64,000 bases of DNA, taken from assembly GCA_016706225.1 (NCBI GenBank), contig JADJKB010000002.1, forward strand, positions 62,001 to 126,000, given 5' to 3'. Positions 7,849-19,189 of this stretch are shown here, one piece after another (positions within the stretch are counted from its first letter, which is position 1; every line of letters begins with the position of its first letter). The notes beneath the pieces are model-generated. The model saw only the letters and a list, made by a program, of their open reading frames with translations. It searched no databases and was not told where the DNA came from. The DNA is from Myxococcales bacterium. GTDB lineage: Bacteria; Myxococcota_A; Polyangia; Polyangiales; Polyangiaceae. A program made the translations under genes and the position numbers.

Positions 7849-9866
7849 CCCCCAAACAGGCGCAGGCGCGCCACCGCGAGCTGACGCGTGAAATCCGCGC
7901 CCACGACTACCGCTACTACGTCCTCGACGATCCGCAGATCGGCGACCGCGAGTACGACGCGCTCTACGCCGAGCTGGTCGAGCTAGAGCGCACGTTCCCC
8001 GAGCTCGGCAGCGCCGACTCGCCGACCCGTCGCGTCGGCGGCGGACCACGCTCCGATCTGAAGACGGTCGCGCACGTCGTGCCGATGATGTCCCTCGACA
8101 ACACCTACTCGGAGGACGAGCTCGCGGACTTCGTGCGGCGCGTGCATGCCGGCCTCCCCGACGGCGCGAGCCCCTCGTACGTCGTCGAGCCGAAGCTCGA
8201 CGGCGCCAGTGTGGAGCTGCTCTATCGCGACGGCCGCTTCGTCGGCGGCTCGACCCGCGGCGACGGGGCGTCGGGGGAAGAAATCAGCGAAAACCTCCGG
8301 ACAATTCGCTCGCTGCCGCTGACCATCGAGTATCAGGGCCCGCTCACGCTGCGGGCGGAGGTCGTGATCTATCGCAAGGATCTCGAGCTCATCAACGCCG
8401 AGCGCGCGCAAGACGGGGAAGCGCTGTTTGCCAACCCGCGCAACGCGGCGTCCGGCAGCCTGCGCATGATTGATCCGCGTATCGTGGCAAAACGCCGGCT
8501 GCGCGCCCTGGTGTGGCAGGTCGTGGAGGATCTCGGCGGCCGTCACTCGGCGGCGCTCGATCGGATCGCCGAGCTCGGGTTGCCGACGCATCGGGCGCAC
8601 CGCGTGTGTCACAGCTTCGAGGAGCTGCGGGCAGCCATCGCGGAGATCGAGACCCAGCGCAAGGACTACCCCTACGAGATCGACGGCGCGGTGGTGAAGG
8701 TGGACGCGCTGTCGGAGCAGGCCATCCTCGGGGCAACCGCCAAGTTTCCGCGCTGGGCCATCGCCTACAAGTTCAGCGCGGAGCGAGCCGAGACCCGCCT
8801 CGAAGACATCATCGTGCAGGTCGGGCGCACCGGCGCGCTGACACCCGTCGCCGTGCTCGAGCCCGTGCAGCTGGCCGGCACGACGGTGTCGCGTGCGTCA
8901 CTGCACAACGCCGACATCGTGCAGGCGCTCGACGTCCGCATCGGTGATCGCGTGAGCATCGAGAAGGCCGGCGAGATCATCCCTCAGGTCGTCGCCGTCG
9001 ACGTGAGCGCCCGGGCACGCGGGGCCAAGTCTTGGTCGATGCCCGAGCGCTGCCCGGTGTGTGACACGGCGGTGGAACGGCGCGAGAGTGAGGTCGCAAT
9101 CTTCTGCCCGAACCCCGCCTGCCCCGCGGTCGTGAAGGGGAAGATCATCCATTTTTCGCGGCGTTTTGCCATGGACATCGACGGCCTCGGCGAGTCGCTG
9201 GTCGATCAGCTGGTCGACACCGGGCGCATCCGGGACGTCGCCGATCTCTACGACCTCGACGTCGACGGCGTCAGCGCGCTGGAGCGCATGGCCGAGAAGA
9301 GCGCCACCAACCTGGTCGACTCGGTCGTCCGCTCCAAGGAGCAACCCCTCGAGCGCCTGCTGACCGGGGTCGGCATCGAGCATGTCGGTCAAGTTGCGGC
9401 GCGGCAGCTGGCCGAGGCGGCGGGCGAGTTGTCGACTCTCCTTGCGTGGACGCCCGAGGACGTCGTCGCGAAGGTGTCGGCCATCTCCGGCTTCGGGCCC
9501 AAGATGGTCGAGAGTGTCGCCGGCTTCCTCGCTGACGACGTCAGCCGTTCGCTCCTGCAAAAGCTGCTCGCGCGCGGCGTCTCGCGCCAGCAGCCGGTTG
9601 CCGCCGTCGCAAAAGACGGACCGCTCTCGGGCATGACGTTCTGTGTCACCGGCGTGCTCAGCAAGAAGCGCGAGGACGTGCACGCCGACATCCGCGGAGG
9701 CGGCGGCGAGGTGCACGACAAGGTGAAGAAGGGCACGACGTTCCTGGTCGCCGGCGACAAGGTCGGGAAATCCAAGCTCGACAGCGCCAAGAAACATGGG
9801 ACCCGCGTGATTGACGAGCAGATCTTGGCTGGCATGTTGCGCGGTGAACCCGCGCCGGAGGGCTGA
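7845..9866 (+). CDS. ligA: NAD-dependent DNA ligase LigA
   Basis: The replicative and repair DNA ligase, 673 residues, the standard length. Domains in order: Ia NAD-binding helices with DYRYYVLDD near residue 20, the adenylation domain with nucleophile motif EPKLDGASVELLY (Lys near 120), the OB fold, a four-Cys zinc finger (CPVCDTAVERR with CPNPACP), helix-hairpin-helix repeats, and a C-terminal BRCT domain from about residue 590 (GPLSGMTFCVTGVLSKKRED). It overlaps the aminotransferase upstream by four bases and is followed after two bases by the FAH-family gene. Confidence 0.97.
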   Translation: MTPKQAQARHRELTREIRAHDYRYYVLDDPQIGDREYDALYAELVELERTFPELGSADSPTRRVGGGPRSDLKTVAHVVPMMSLDNTYSEDELADFVRRVHAGLPDGASPSYVVEPKLDGASVELLYRDGRFVGGSTRGDGASGEEISENLRTIRSLPLTIEYQGPLTLRAEVVIYRKDLELINAERAQDGEALFANPRNAASGSLRMIDPRIVAKRRLRALVWQVVEDLGGRHSAALDRIAELGLPTHRAHRVCHSFEELRAAIAEIETQRKDYPYEIDGAVVKVDALSEQAILGATAKFPRWAIAYKFSAERAETRLEDIIVQVGRTGALTPVAVLEPVQLAGTTVSRASLHNADIVQALDVRIGDRVSIEKAGEIIPQVVAVDVSARARGAKSWSMPERCPVCDTAVERRESEVAIFCPNPACPAVVKGKIIHFSRRFAMDIDGLGESLVDQLVDTGRIRDVADLYDLDVDGVSALERMAEKSATNLVDSVVRSKEQPLERLLTGVGIEHVGQVAARQLAEAAGELSTLLAWTPEDVVAKVSAISGFGPKMVESVAGFLADDVSRSLLQKLLARGVSRQQPVAAVAKDGPLSGMTFCVTGVLSKKREDVHADIRGGGGEVHDKVKKGTTFLVAGDKVGKSKLDSAKKHGTRVIDEQILAGMLRGEPAPEG

Positions 9867-9868
9867 CG

Positions 9869-10630
9869 ATGACCCGCTACGCACGAGTTTCCGAGGACGG
9901 GCTCCCCATCTGGCTGCGAATCGACGACGGCATGAGCCTCACGCACGCCCCCTGGGTCGACGAGAGCCGCGAACGCGGCAAGCTCGAGTCGAGCTCGCTC
10001 CCCCGACTGGCACCGGCAGAGCCGACCAAGATCGTGTGTGTCGGCCGCAACTACAGCGCCCACGCCAAGGAGCTGGGCAACGAGGTGCCGAAAGAACCGC
10101 TCCTGTTCTTCAAGCCACCCTCATCGCTGCTCGCCGCCGGCGGCACGGTGTTCTTGCCCAGGGAGAGTGAGCGGGTCGAGTACGAAGCGGAGCTGGCTGT
10201 CGTGGTCGGCAAACGCGGACGGCGCATCTCACGCGAGCGTGCATTCGATCATGTCTTTGGTTTCACCATCGCGTGCGACGTCACCGCGCGCGATCTGCAG
10301 AAGAAGGACGGACAGTGGACCCGCGCCAAGGGCTTCGACACGTTCTGTCCGCTCGGGCCCGAGCTGGTGACAGGCATCGATCCAAGCTCGCTCTCGGTGC
10401 AGCTGCGGGTGAACGGTCAACTGAGACAGGACGGCAATACACGGGACATGGTCTTCGACATCCCCGCGCTGGTTGCGTTCATCTCCAACGCCATGACCCT
10501 CGAGCCCGGCGACCTGATCCTGACCGGTACTCCAGAGGGGGTAGGCCCGCTCGCGCACGCCGACACGGTGGAGGTTTGCCTCGCGGAGCTGGGCAGCCTC
10601 GGCTTCGACGTCGCGACCGAACCCGGCTGA
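9869..10630 (+). CDS. Fumarylacetoacetate hydrolase family protein
   Basis: A FAH-superfamily enzyme, 253 residues, similar to the small C-terminal-domain-only members that hydrolyse or decarboxylate acylpyruvates and related 2-oxo acids. The landmarks are KIVCVGRNYSAHAKELGNEVP, FKPPSS, and the metal-binding acidic residues in RVEYEAELAVVVGKRGR with the later FTIACDVTARDLQ. The end motif GDLILTGTPEGVGPL is typical. It starts two bases after ligA and is probably cotranscribed. Substrate not determined. Confidence 0.85.
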   Translation: MTRYARVSEDGLPIWLRIDDGMSLTHAPWVDESRERGKLESSSLPRLAPAEPTKIVCVGRNYSAHAKELGNEVPKEPLLFFKPPSSLLAAGGTVFLPRESERVEYEAELAVVVGKRGRRISRERAFDHVFGFTIACDVTARDLQKKDGQWTRAKGFDTFCPLGPELVTGIDPSSLSVQLRVNGQLRQDGNTRDMVFDIPALVAFISNAMTLEPGDLILTGTPEGVGPLAHADTVEVCLAELGSLGFDVATEPG

Positions 10631-10631
10631 G

Positions 10632-11213
10632 TCAGGGCTTGAAGCGCGCGAAGATGTAGTCGTCGATCAGCCGGCCGTCGTCCAAGCGCACGAAGCGCTC
10701 GCGGGTCCCCTCGTGCACAAAACCGAATTCCCGGTACAGCGCCTGCGCGCGATGGTTGTCCGCGCGCACGTACAGCTCGAGGCGGACGAGGGCAGCGGCA
10801 TCGGCCAGCGCGACCAGTCGACCGAACAGCGCCCGCCCGATGCCCTGTCGCTGAAACGTGGGGTGGACCCCGAGCGCGACGATCCCCACGTGGGTGCAGC
10901 GCGCGGGCTCGAGCTGTCTCAGCTCGCCCAGGCCCAGGCTCGGTTCCGGGGTTCCCTCCAGCTCCGCCACGAGACACAGCGCGAGCCGCCCGCCACGTGC
11001 GGTCCGCGCGCTGTCCTCGAGTTTGCGCCGCTCGGCCGGTTCATCGCGCACCTGTCCCTGGTCGGTGACCATGCCCGCGCCGTCTGCGGCGAGCGCAGTG
11101 CCAAGGGCGACGATCTTCGCAGCGTCATCGGGTGTTGCCGGGCGGATCCGCGCTGCGCGTCCGTCCCGCAGCAAGAACCGCTGTGCACTGGCGGCTGCCG
11201 TAGGCTCGGTCAT
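10632..11213 (-). CDS. GNAT-family N-acetyltransferase
   Basis: A 193-residue acetyltransferase. The acetyl-CoA pyrophosphate-binding motif appears as VHPTFQRQGIGRALFGRL (Q/RxxGxG/A), followed by YVRADNHRAQALYREFGFVHEG, the usual GNAT motif B region. I use ATG 11213, which overlaps the stop of the upstream PfpI-like gene by four bases; a longer open frame extending upstream is antisense-type Arg-rich sequence. The substrate is unknown; the general layout resembles RimI/RimL-like or small-molecule acetyltransferases. Confidence 0.85.
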   Translation of the reverse strand: MTEPTAAASAQRFLLRDGRAARIRPATPDDAAKIVALGTALAADGAGMVTDQGQVRDEPAERRKLEDSARTARGGRLALCLVAELEGTPEPSLGLGELRQLEPARCTHVGIVALGVHPTFQRQGIGRALFGRLVALADAAALVRLELYVRADNHRAQALYREFGFVHEGTRERFVRLDDGRLIDDYIFARFKP

Positions 11214-11974
11214 TCTGCTTGCCTCGCTTCCGTCGTTGCCAGCCGCTCGGCCAACCTCTTTCCGATCGCGTACGCGTCGCCAGGCCAGCGCGCCGACAGG
11301 TAGTTTCCGTCCTCGACCACGAACGCCGCGCCATCGTTGGAGCGGGTGCCCTTCTGAAACAAGGTGAACGGTCCGCGCTCGAAGTGACCGTCCGGGCCAA
11401 GCGCGCGCTTGACCTCGTCCTCGACGTACTCGGGATAAGTTCGGTAGTAACGACCGAGTCGCCAGGCGGTCGAATAATACGCGATGCGCTCCATGTACTT
11501 CGGCAAGCAGCTGCTCCTTCGACCGCGCAGCACGGAGTGTTTGCTGGTCGGGTCGAGCGTGCGAGCGAGCACGATCACGCCGTGGCAGATGGCCGCAATC
11601 GGTCGCTCCGCTTGCCAGTGAGCGAGCACTGCGGCCTGAACCTCGCGGCTCTCCAGGTACGGCCGCATGCCCTGGGCATGACCCCCTGGAAGAAGGACGG
11701 CGTCGACGTCGACTTCGGCGAGCTCGCTCCACGACAGCGGACGCGCGAACTCTGGAGCGGTTTCGAGCTTTGCATACAGCGCCCGCGCGTCCGGCTCCGC
11801 CCCGAGCTGACCGAAGATCACGCCGTTCAGCACGCGCGGATCCGCGCGCCCGGCGTCGCCGGAAGCCGTCGCGAACACGACCTCGTGTCCGGCCTCCGAG
11901 AGCACGCTCCACGGCGCTGCGACCTCGGTTGGATCGAAGTCCACGTCCGGCAGCGGCATCAAGACTCGGGCCAT
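11210..11974 (-). CDS. DJ-1/PfpI-family type 1 glutamine amidotransferase-like protein
   Basis: A 254-residue member of the DJ-1/PfpI superfamily. The nucleophile elbow is AAICHGVIVLAR, with the Cys near residue 130; VLLPGGHAQGM near 93 forms the oxyanion-side loop. The C-terminal third (PEYVEDEVKRALGPDGHF and DGNYLSARWPGDAY) matches the long PfpI-like proteins annotated as amidase or chaperone-like. The gene overlaps the downstream GNAT gene (ATGA), forming a two-gene operon; the AKR-like gene ends 70 bp upstream. Confidence 0.8.
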   Translation of the reverse strand: MARVLMPLPDVDFDPTEVAAPWSVLSEAGHEVVFATASGDAGRADPRVLNGVIFGQLGAEPDARALYAKLETAPEFARPLSWSELAEVDVDAVLLPGGHAQGMRPYLESREVQAAVLAHWQAERPIAAICHGVIVLARTLDPTSKHSVLRGRRSSCLPKYMERIAYYSTAWRLGRYYRTYPEYVEDEVKRALGPDGHFERGPFTLFQKGTRSNDGAAFVVEDGNYLSARWPGDAYAIGKRLAERLATTEARQAE

Positions 11975-12043
11975 GGCGTTGTCTTCGGGGTCAGGGAGAG
12001 TGTGCAGGTCGGGGCGAGCGCCGAGCTCGGTGATCGGTTCCGC

Positions 12044-12865
12044 TCAGTCGCGGACCTTGCTCGTGCGATCCTTGCCGTAGATGGCGTCCCCAATTCGCCG
12101 CATGCGAGCGAGCTCCTCGTCGTCCATGCGCCCGAGCTCGAGGGAGCGGAGCGCCTCGCGCATCTGCTCGGTATCGGCGGGGCCACTCATCACGACGTCG
12201 ACGTGGGGGTGTGACATCGCGAACCGGTAGCAGTCGGCGCCCGTGGGTGTGACCTCTCCAGCGGGCGTGCGTTTGGGATCGAGGAGGTGGCCCCAGCGCG
12301 TGGTCGTGTAGGTGATGACGCCCGGGCGTTTGTTCAGATCCAGGCCGTCGAGCGCGGCGAACACCTCACGCTCGGCCCCGCGGTGCACAGCGTTGTAACG
12401 AAGCTGCCAGACGCCGACCCGCTGATCGTCGACCAATGGCGGGAACATCGTGCGTCGATGACTGGAGATCGCGATGTGGCGCACCAAGCCGGAGGCGACG
12501 AGGTCGGTCGCCGCGTCCATGATGCGCGCGGGGGGTGGATCGTTGTACCAGCCGAGCAGGAGCACATCGGCGTAGTCGAGCTTGGCCTCTTTCAAGGCCT
12601 TGGTGATGGAGCGCTTCAGCCAGAAGCCAGCGCGCGAATAACTCTGCAAGCAGACGACCAGCGCCTCGCGATCCCGCTTGGCGATGTTGCGGATGGCCGT
12701 CGCCATCTCCGCCGTGCGACGGGACCCCCAGTAGAAGTAGTTCACGCCTCGTTCGAAGGCTTCTTCGAGCGCCGCGGCGGGCACCCCGTATCCCGACGCC
12801 ACCCCCAATCGGCCCACGTGCAGCCCCGTCCGCCCGAACACGATCTTGCCGTTGAAGTCGCTCAT
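12044..12865 (-). CDS. Aldo/keto reductase-fold protein lacking the catalytic tetrad
   Basis: A 273-residue TIM-barrel protein of the aldo/keto reductase type: VFGRTGLHVGRLGVASGYG, EEAFERGVNYFYWGS, and LDYADVLLLGWYNDPP follow the family order. The expected catalytic residues are replaced. The Asp of FDTA is Tyr45, the Lys at the end of the third strand is probably Gln74, and the His of LLHW is Gly105. Either it works with different chemistry or it is a non-catalytic relative. ATG 12865 is preferred over a much longer open frame because the barrel begins right there. Confidence 0.75.
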   Translation of the reverse strand: MSDFNGKIVFGRTGLHVGRLGVASGYGVPAAALEEAFERGVNYFYWGSRRTAEMATAIRNIAKRDREALVVCLQSYSRAGFWLKRSITKALKEAKLDYADVLLLGWYNDPPPARIMDAATDLVASGLVRHIAISSHRRTMFPPLVDDQRVGVWQLRYNAVHRGAEREVFAALDGLDLNKRPGVITYTTTRWGHLLDPKRTPAGEVTPTGADCYRFAMSHPHVDVVMSGPADTEQMREALRSLELGRMDDEELARMRRIGDAIYGKDRTSKVRD

Positions 12866-12965
12866 GCTTGACCGGCGGTAGTCTAGGAGGCTGCTCGGGT
12901 GATCGCCAGGGCGCAAGTTCGCGGGGCGCAGGGCGAACGCCAACATCGACCATTGAGCTTCACCA

Positions 12966-13859
12966 GTGTTGCGCGCCATGCTGCGTCCAATGGGCCGCCG
13001 GGTGTTGGTCGGCGCCGGCGTACTCGGCGCGCTGCTCGCCGTTGCGGTCGTGCTCTTCGTGGCGCGCCGGGAACGAACCGATCCCGCGCGCTGCCCAGAA
13101 GGTCTCGTCGCCCGCGGTTTTCGTTGTTGCGCCGAGGGCCAAACCTTCGCTCGCGGTGCGTGCACCGGCGCACCGCTCGTGTGCCCAGCGGGGCTCGGGC
13201 GAACTCCCAAGGGGTGTGTCGTGGCCGCGACCCGCGTGCGCATCCCGGCCGGTACACTCACCCTCTCGCCGAGCGACTGGGAAGCAGAAGGCGTCGTTGC
13301 ACCCCGCACGCTCACCCTTCCCGACTTCGAGCTAGACACCGCCGAGGTCACCCACCTCCGCTGGGCTGCTTGCGCCACCAGCGGCGCCTGCCGCGCACTC
13401 GCCACGACCGAGCCTGGCTTGCCGGTGACTCACGTCAGCGCCGACGAGGCCGAGAAGTTCTGCCGCACCCTCGACGGGCACCTGCCAACCGCCGACGAAC
13501 ATCTGTTCGCCGCCGCCGGCAGCGCGGGCCGCCGATTTCCTTGGGGACAATCCGGCCTCGTGTGCCGGCGTGTGAGCTTCGGCCTCGTCGAGGGCCCCTG
13601 CGCGAGCGGCGCGTCCGGCCCCGAGCTCGCCGGAGCGCGCCCCGATGGACGCACCCCGGAGGGTGTGTTCGATCTCGCGGGCAACGTCGCGGAGTGGACG
13701 CGAGAGCCGGATGGCAGCGTCCGCGCGCGCGGCGGCAGCTTTCGCTCCCGCGTCGCGGGGGAGCTGAAATCGTGGTCGGAAGAGCAGCTGCAAGGACCAG
13801 CCGCACATGTAGGATTTCGCTGCGCGTATGCCGTCGCCGCGGGGGCGCCGCCGCACTAG
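12966..13859 (+). CDS. Membrane-anchored SUMF1/FGE-sulfatase-domain protein
   Basis: A 297-residue protein. Residues 10-32 are an N-terminal membrane anchor or signal (VLVGAGVLGALLAVAVVLFV). A Cys-rich segment follows (RCPEGLVARGFRCCAEGQ), then a formylglycine-generating-enzyme-like fold from about residue 90 with FELDTAEVTHLRWAAC, HVSADEAEKFC, FDLAGNVAEWT and GFRCA. SUMF1-domain proteins in myxobacteria usually bind other proteins or act beside kinases rather than as sulfatase activators; the active-site Cys pair cannot be confidently assigned. It is 10 bp upstream of cinA, so probably cotranscribed. Confidence 0.75.
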   Translation: MLRAMLRPMGRRVLVGAGVLGALLAVAVVLFVARRERTDPARCPEGLVARGFRCCAEGQTFARGACTGAPLVCPAGLGRTPKGCVVAATRVRIPAGTLTLSPSDWEAEGVVAPRTLTLPDFELDTAEVTHLRWAACATSGACRALATTEPGLPVTHVSADEAEKFCRTLDGHLPTADEHLFAAAGSAGRRFPWGQSGLVCRRVSFGLVEGPCASGASGPELAGARPDGRTPEGVFDLAGNVAEWTREPDGSVRARGGSFRSRVAGELKSWSEEQLQGPAAHVGFRCAYAVAAGAPPH

Positions 13860-13868
13860 GCTCGCCGC

Positions 13869-15125
13869 ATGTCGGCCGCAGTTTTGTGCATTGGAACAGA
13901 GCTCACGCGCGGGGAAATCGTCAACACCAACGCCTCGTGGTTGGCCGAGACGCTGACCGACCTCGGCATCGAGGTCACGGACATCGATGCCATCCCCGAC
14001 GACCGCCAGCTGATCGTGGACACCCTGCACCGCTTGAGTGCCCAGCACACGGTCATCGTCTGCACGGGCGGCCTCGGACCCACGACGGATGACATCACGA
14101 GTGAGTGCGTGGCGACCGTGCTGAACGTGCCGCTCGTGCGCGACGAAGCCTCGCTGGATGCGATCCGCGTGCGCATGGAAAAGTTCGGACGCAGCATGGC
14201 AACCTCCAACGCCAAACAGGCGGATTTTCCCGAAGGCGCGCGCATCCTTCCGAATCGAAAAGGAACGGCGCCCGGCTTTTCCGTCGCGCTTGGAGACGCA
14301 CAGGCCTTCTTCATGCCCGGTGTCCCGCGCGAGATGAAGACGATGTTCGGCGAGCTGGTCGCACCGTCGCTCAGTCACCTGACCCAGGCCGCCATCCACC
14401 AAGTACGGCTCAAGACCTTCGGCATGACCGAGTCGGGTGTGAACGACAAACTCGACGGCATCGAGGCGGCCTTCGACGTGACGCTGGCTTACCGCGCCCA
14501 CTTCCCCGAGATCGAGGTCAAGGTCCACGCCCGCGCGGTTGCCGAGCATCCGGAAGAAGCAGCGGCTCGCGCGCGCCGCGCCGCAGACGAGGTGCTCACT
14601 CGCCTTGGCTCCGACGTGGTGTACGGCGAAGGCGACGTCACGTTCGCAGAGCAGCTGGGCCGGCTCTTGGTCGAACAAAAGCTGACCCTCGCCGTTGCGG
14701 AGTCGTGTACCGGCGGCTCCGTGTCGCGCCTCTTGACCGAGCGCGGCGGGTCGAGCGCGTTCTTCCTGGGCGGCGCCATCACCTACGCCAATAGCGCCAA
14801 ACAGAAGCTCGTTGGTGTTCCCGCGGCGCTGCTCGACCAACACGGCGCGGTCAGCGCCGAGGTCGCCCGTGCGATGGCGGAAGGAGTGCGGCTCGCGCTC
14901 GCGGCCGATGTCGCGCTGGCGCTCACCGGCATCGCCGGGCCCACCGGCGGCACCGCAGACAAACCCGTCGGACTGGTCCACTTCGCCGTGTCCACCGCGG
15001 CGGGCACGAGTGACCGTCAGATGGTGTTCCCTGGCTCTCGCGCTCAGATCCGCGACCTGAGTGCGTTTGCTGGCATGGCACTGGTGCGCAAGGTCGTACT
15101 GCACGGGCACGGGGAGCTCGGGTGA
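13869..15125 (+). CDS. cinA: CinA: competence/damage-inducible protein with PncC amidase domain
   Basis: A two-domain protein of 418 residues, normal for CinA. The N-terminal COG1058 molybdopterin-binding-like domain opens with AAVLCIGTELTRGEIVNTNA and contains CTGGLGPTTDD; it has ADP-ribose pyrophosphatase activity in characterised homologs. The C-terminal PncC domain has AESCTGGSVSRLLTERGG and LTGIAGPTGGT and deamidates nicotinamide mononucleotide in pyridine-nucleotide recycling. It overlaps thpR by four bases (GTGA), so both are likely made together. Confidence 0.92.
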   Translation: MSAAVLCIGTELTRGEIVNTNASWLAETLTDLGIEVTDIDAIPDDRQLIVDTLHRLSAQHTVIVCTGGLGPTTDDITSECVATVLNVPLVRDEASLDAIRVRMEKFGRSMATSNAKQADFPEGARILPNRKGTAPGFSVALGDAQAFFMPGVPREMKTMFGELVAPSLSHLTQAAIHQVRLKTFGMTESGVNDKLDGIEAAFDVTLAYRAHFPEIEVKVHARAVAEHPEEAAARARRAADEVLTRLGSDVVYGEGDVTFAEQLGRLLVEQKLTLAVAESCTGGSVSRLLTERGGSSAFFLGGAITYANSAKQKLVGVPAALLDQHGAVSAEVARAMAEGVRLALAADVALALTGIAGPTGGTADKPVGLVHFAVSTAAGTSDRQMVFPGSRAQIRDLSAFAGMALVRKVVLHGHGELG

Positions 15126-15703
15126 CCGCCAGCGTCCGCGCCTTCTTTGCACTCCCCCTGCCCGCAGCGGCAATCGAGGTCTTGTCTGCGACTCGAGAAC
15201 ACGCGCGCCCATTCGTGACGAGCCTCTCACCTCGTTTCACCACAGCCGAGCAGATGCACGTGACGCTGGCCTTCCTGGGCGACATCGCGCCGCCCGTATC
15301 GCTCGAGCTCGAGCGTGTTGCGGCAGCGCTTGCCGGACGTCACCCACCCTTCACTGCGAAGCTCTCGCGTCTGACTTCGTTCGGCGGTCCAGAACGCGCG
15401 CGCGTGCTCATCGTCGAGGTGGAGACCGATTCACCGACCCTGACCGCCCTCGCGAGTGAGCTCGAGAGCGCCGCGGCCGAGCTCGGTGTACCGCGGCAAG
15501 AGCGTGCGTTTCGCCCGCACGTCACCCTCGCGCGTTTCAAACACCCCGGCTCCGTCCAAGCGCTGCTCTCACAGGTCGAGCTCGCGCCGCTTCAGCTCGA
15601 GTTCAGCGAGCTTCGCCTCGTCGCGTCCACGCTGACCCCCTCTGGCAGTCAGTACCGCGTGATCGCTGCCCACGCCCTGGGGACGTCGCCGCCGCCAGCG
15701 TGA
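15122..15703 (+). CDS. thpR: RNA 2',3'-cyclic phosphodiesterase
   Basis: A 193-residue member of the 2H phosphoesterase superfamily (LigT/ThpR), which opens 2',3'-cyclic phosphates of RNA or ligates them in reverse. Both catalytic HxT motifs are visible: HVTLAFLGDIAPP near residue 43 and HVTLARFKHPG near residue 139. FFALPLP at the start is typical. GTG start, overlapping cinA, a frequent cinA-thpR arrangement. Confidence 0.9.
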   Translation: MTASVRAFFALPLPAAAIEVLSATREHARPFVTSLSPRFTTAEQMHVTLAFLGDIAPPVSLELERVAAALAGRHPPFTAKLSRLTSFGGPERARVLIVEVETDSPTLTALASELESAAAELGVPRQERAFRPHVTLARFKHPGSVQALLSQVELAPLQLEFSELRLVASTLTPSGSQYRVIAAHALGTSPPPA

Positions 15704-15713
15704 GCCCGACGCT

Positions 15714-18365
<2,652 letters not shown>

Positions 18366-18575
18366 GGCTACACCATCATCGCTCGGCGTCGCCGCTCGCG
18401 GCGCCCGCTCGTCCTAGATTCGCTCGCCAATCCTGCCCCGTCGCCATTTCAGGCGCGAAGCACACGAGAAAGTAAGGCCTGATCTTCACCGATCAAGGGG
18501 TGTACCAAAAGCGAGGGAGTCGCTGCTGGCGCGGCGCCGGGACGTGGGTTCGGCGGAGGCGAAAAGCCGGCGCAT

Positions 18576-19112
18576 TTACTTGGTGCAAGAGTCGATACCG
18601 ACCCCCCAAGCTTGCGCGTCCAGCCCCTCCGCGCAGTCGAACCGGACAGTGCCCATCGCGGTGCGAACACAGGCCATGAAGGGTTCGTTGCCCGGGTGGG
18701 AGAAGATCGGCGGAGTCGTGCAGCCGTCGGCGTCGACCTCGAAGCTGAGTGAGCCACACGTCCAGCTGCCAATGCACGTACGGCAGGCCGTGACGAGCGT
18801 CTTCACCGCGTGCGCCACCGATGGCGAGCCCTTCGAGAGCGGGCAAGCGACGACCGGCCTCTCGAGGCAGGCCGGGGTGGAGCCCGAGGCGACATCAAAA
18901 CAGCTCGAGGCATCCGGCGCCGCCGCTTCCGGCTTCGGTGCCGCGTCGGTCGAGGGCCGCGGCGCGCCCTCCATCGCGGCGTCGGCCGCGGGAACGTCAC
19001 CGCCGGAGCCAGTCGTGTTGACCTCAGCGTCCGTCAAACCCCCGCAGGCGTGGGCCAACAGTCCGGCCAGCACGCAGAGCGAACTTCCGCGGTGAGTGCC
19101 GAGCGCCAGCAT
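18576..19112 (-). CDS. Cys-rich secreted lipoprotein
   Basis: About 178 residues. A hydrophobic leader ends in a lipobox-like LLAHACGG, followed by an acidic Ala/Pro/Thr linker (about residues 30-75). The mature domain has eight or more Cys, including CFDVASG, CRTCIGSWTCG and a C-terminal CTK, so it is probably disulfide-bonded and anchored to the cell surface or outer membrane. I use ATG 19112 because the signal starts there (MLALGTHRGSSLCVLAG); ATG 19160 is also open. No family recognised. Confidence 0.65.
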   Translation of the reverse strand: MLALGTHRGSSLCVLAGLLAHACGGLTDAEVNTTGSGGDVPAADAAMEGAPRPSTDAAPKPEAAAPDASSCFDVASGSTPACLERPVVACPLSKGSPSVAHAVKTLVTACRTCIGSWTCGSLSFEVDADGCTTPPIFSHPGNEPFMACVRTAMGTVRFDCAEGLDAQAWGVGIDSCTK

Positions 19113-19189
19113 GAAATCTAGAATGAACCGACCCGGCGCCGTCGTCGACATCCGTTGCAAGTCAACCAGAAACCCGCGATCCTGGGGGC

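Noticed and set aside
10632..11912. Extending the GNAT gene far upstream
   Set aside because: The extra part overlaps the PfpI-like gene in another frame and is Arg-rich; ATG 11213 fits the operon overlap.
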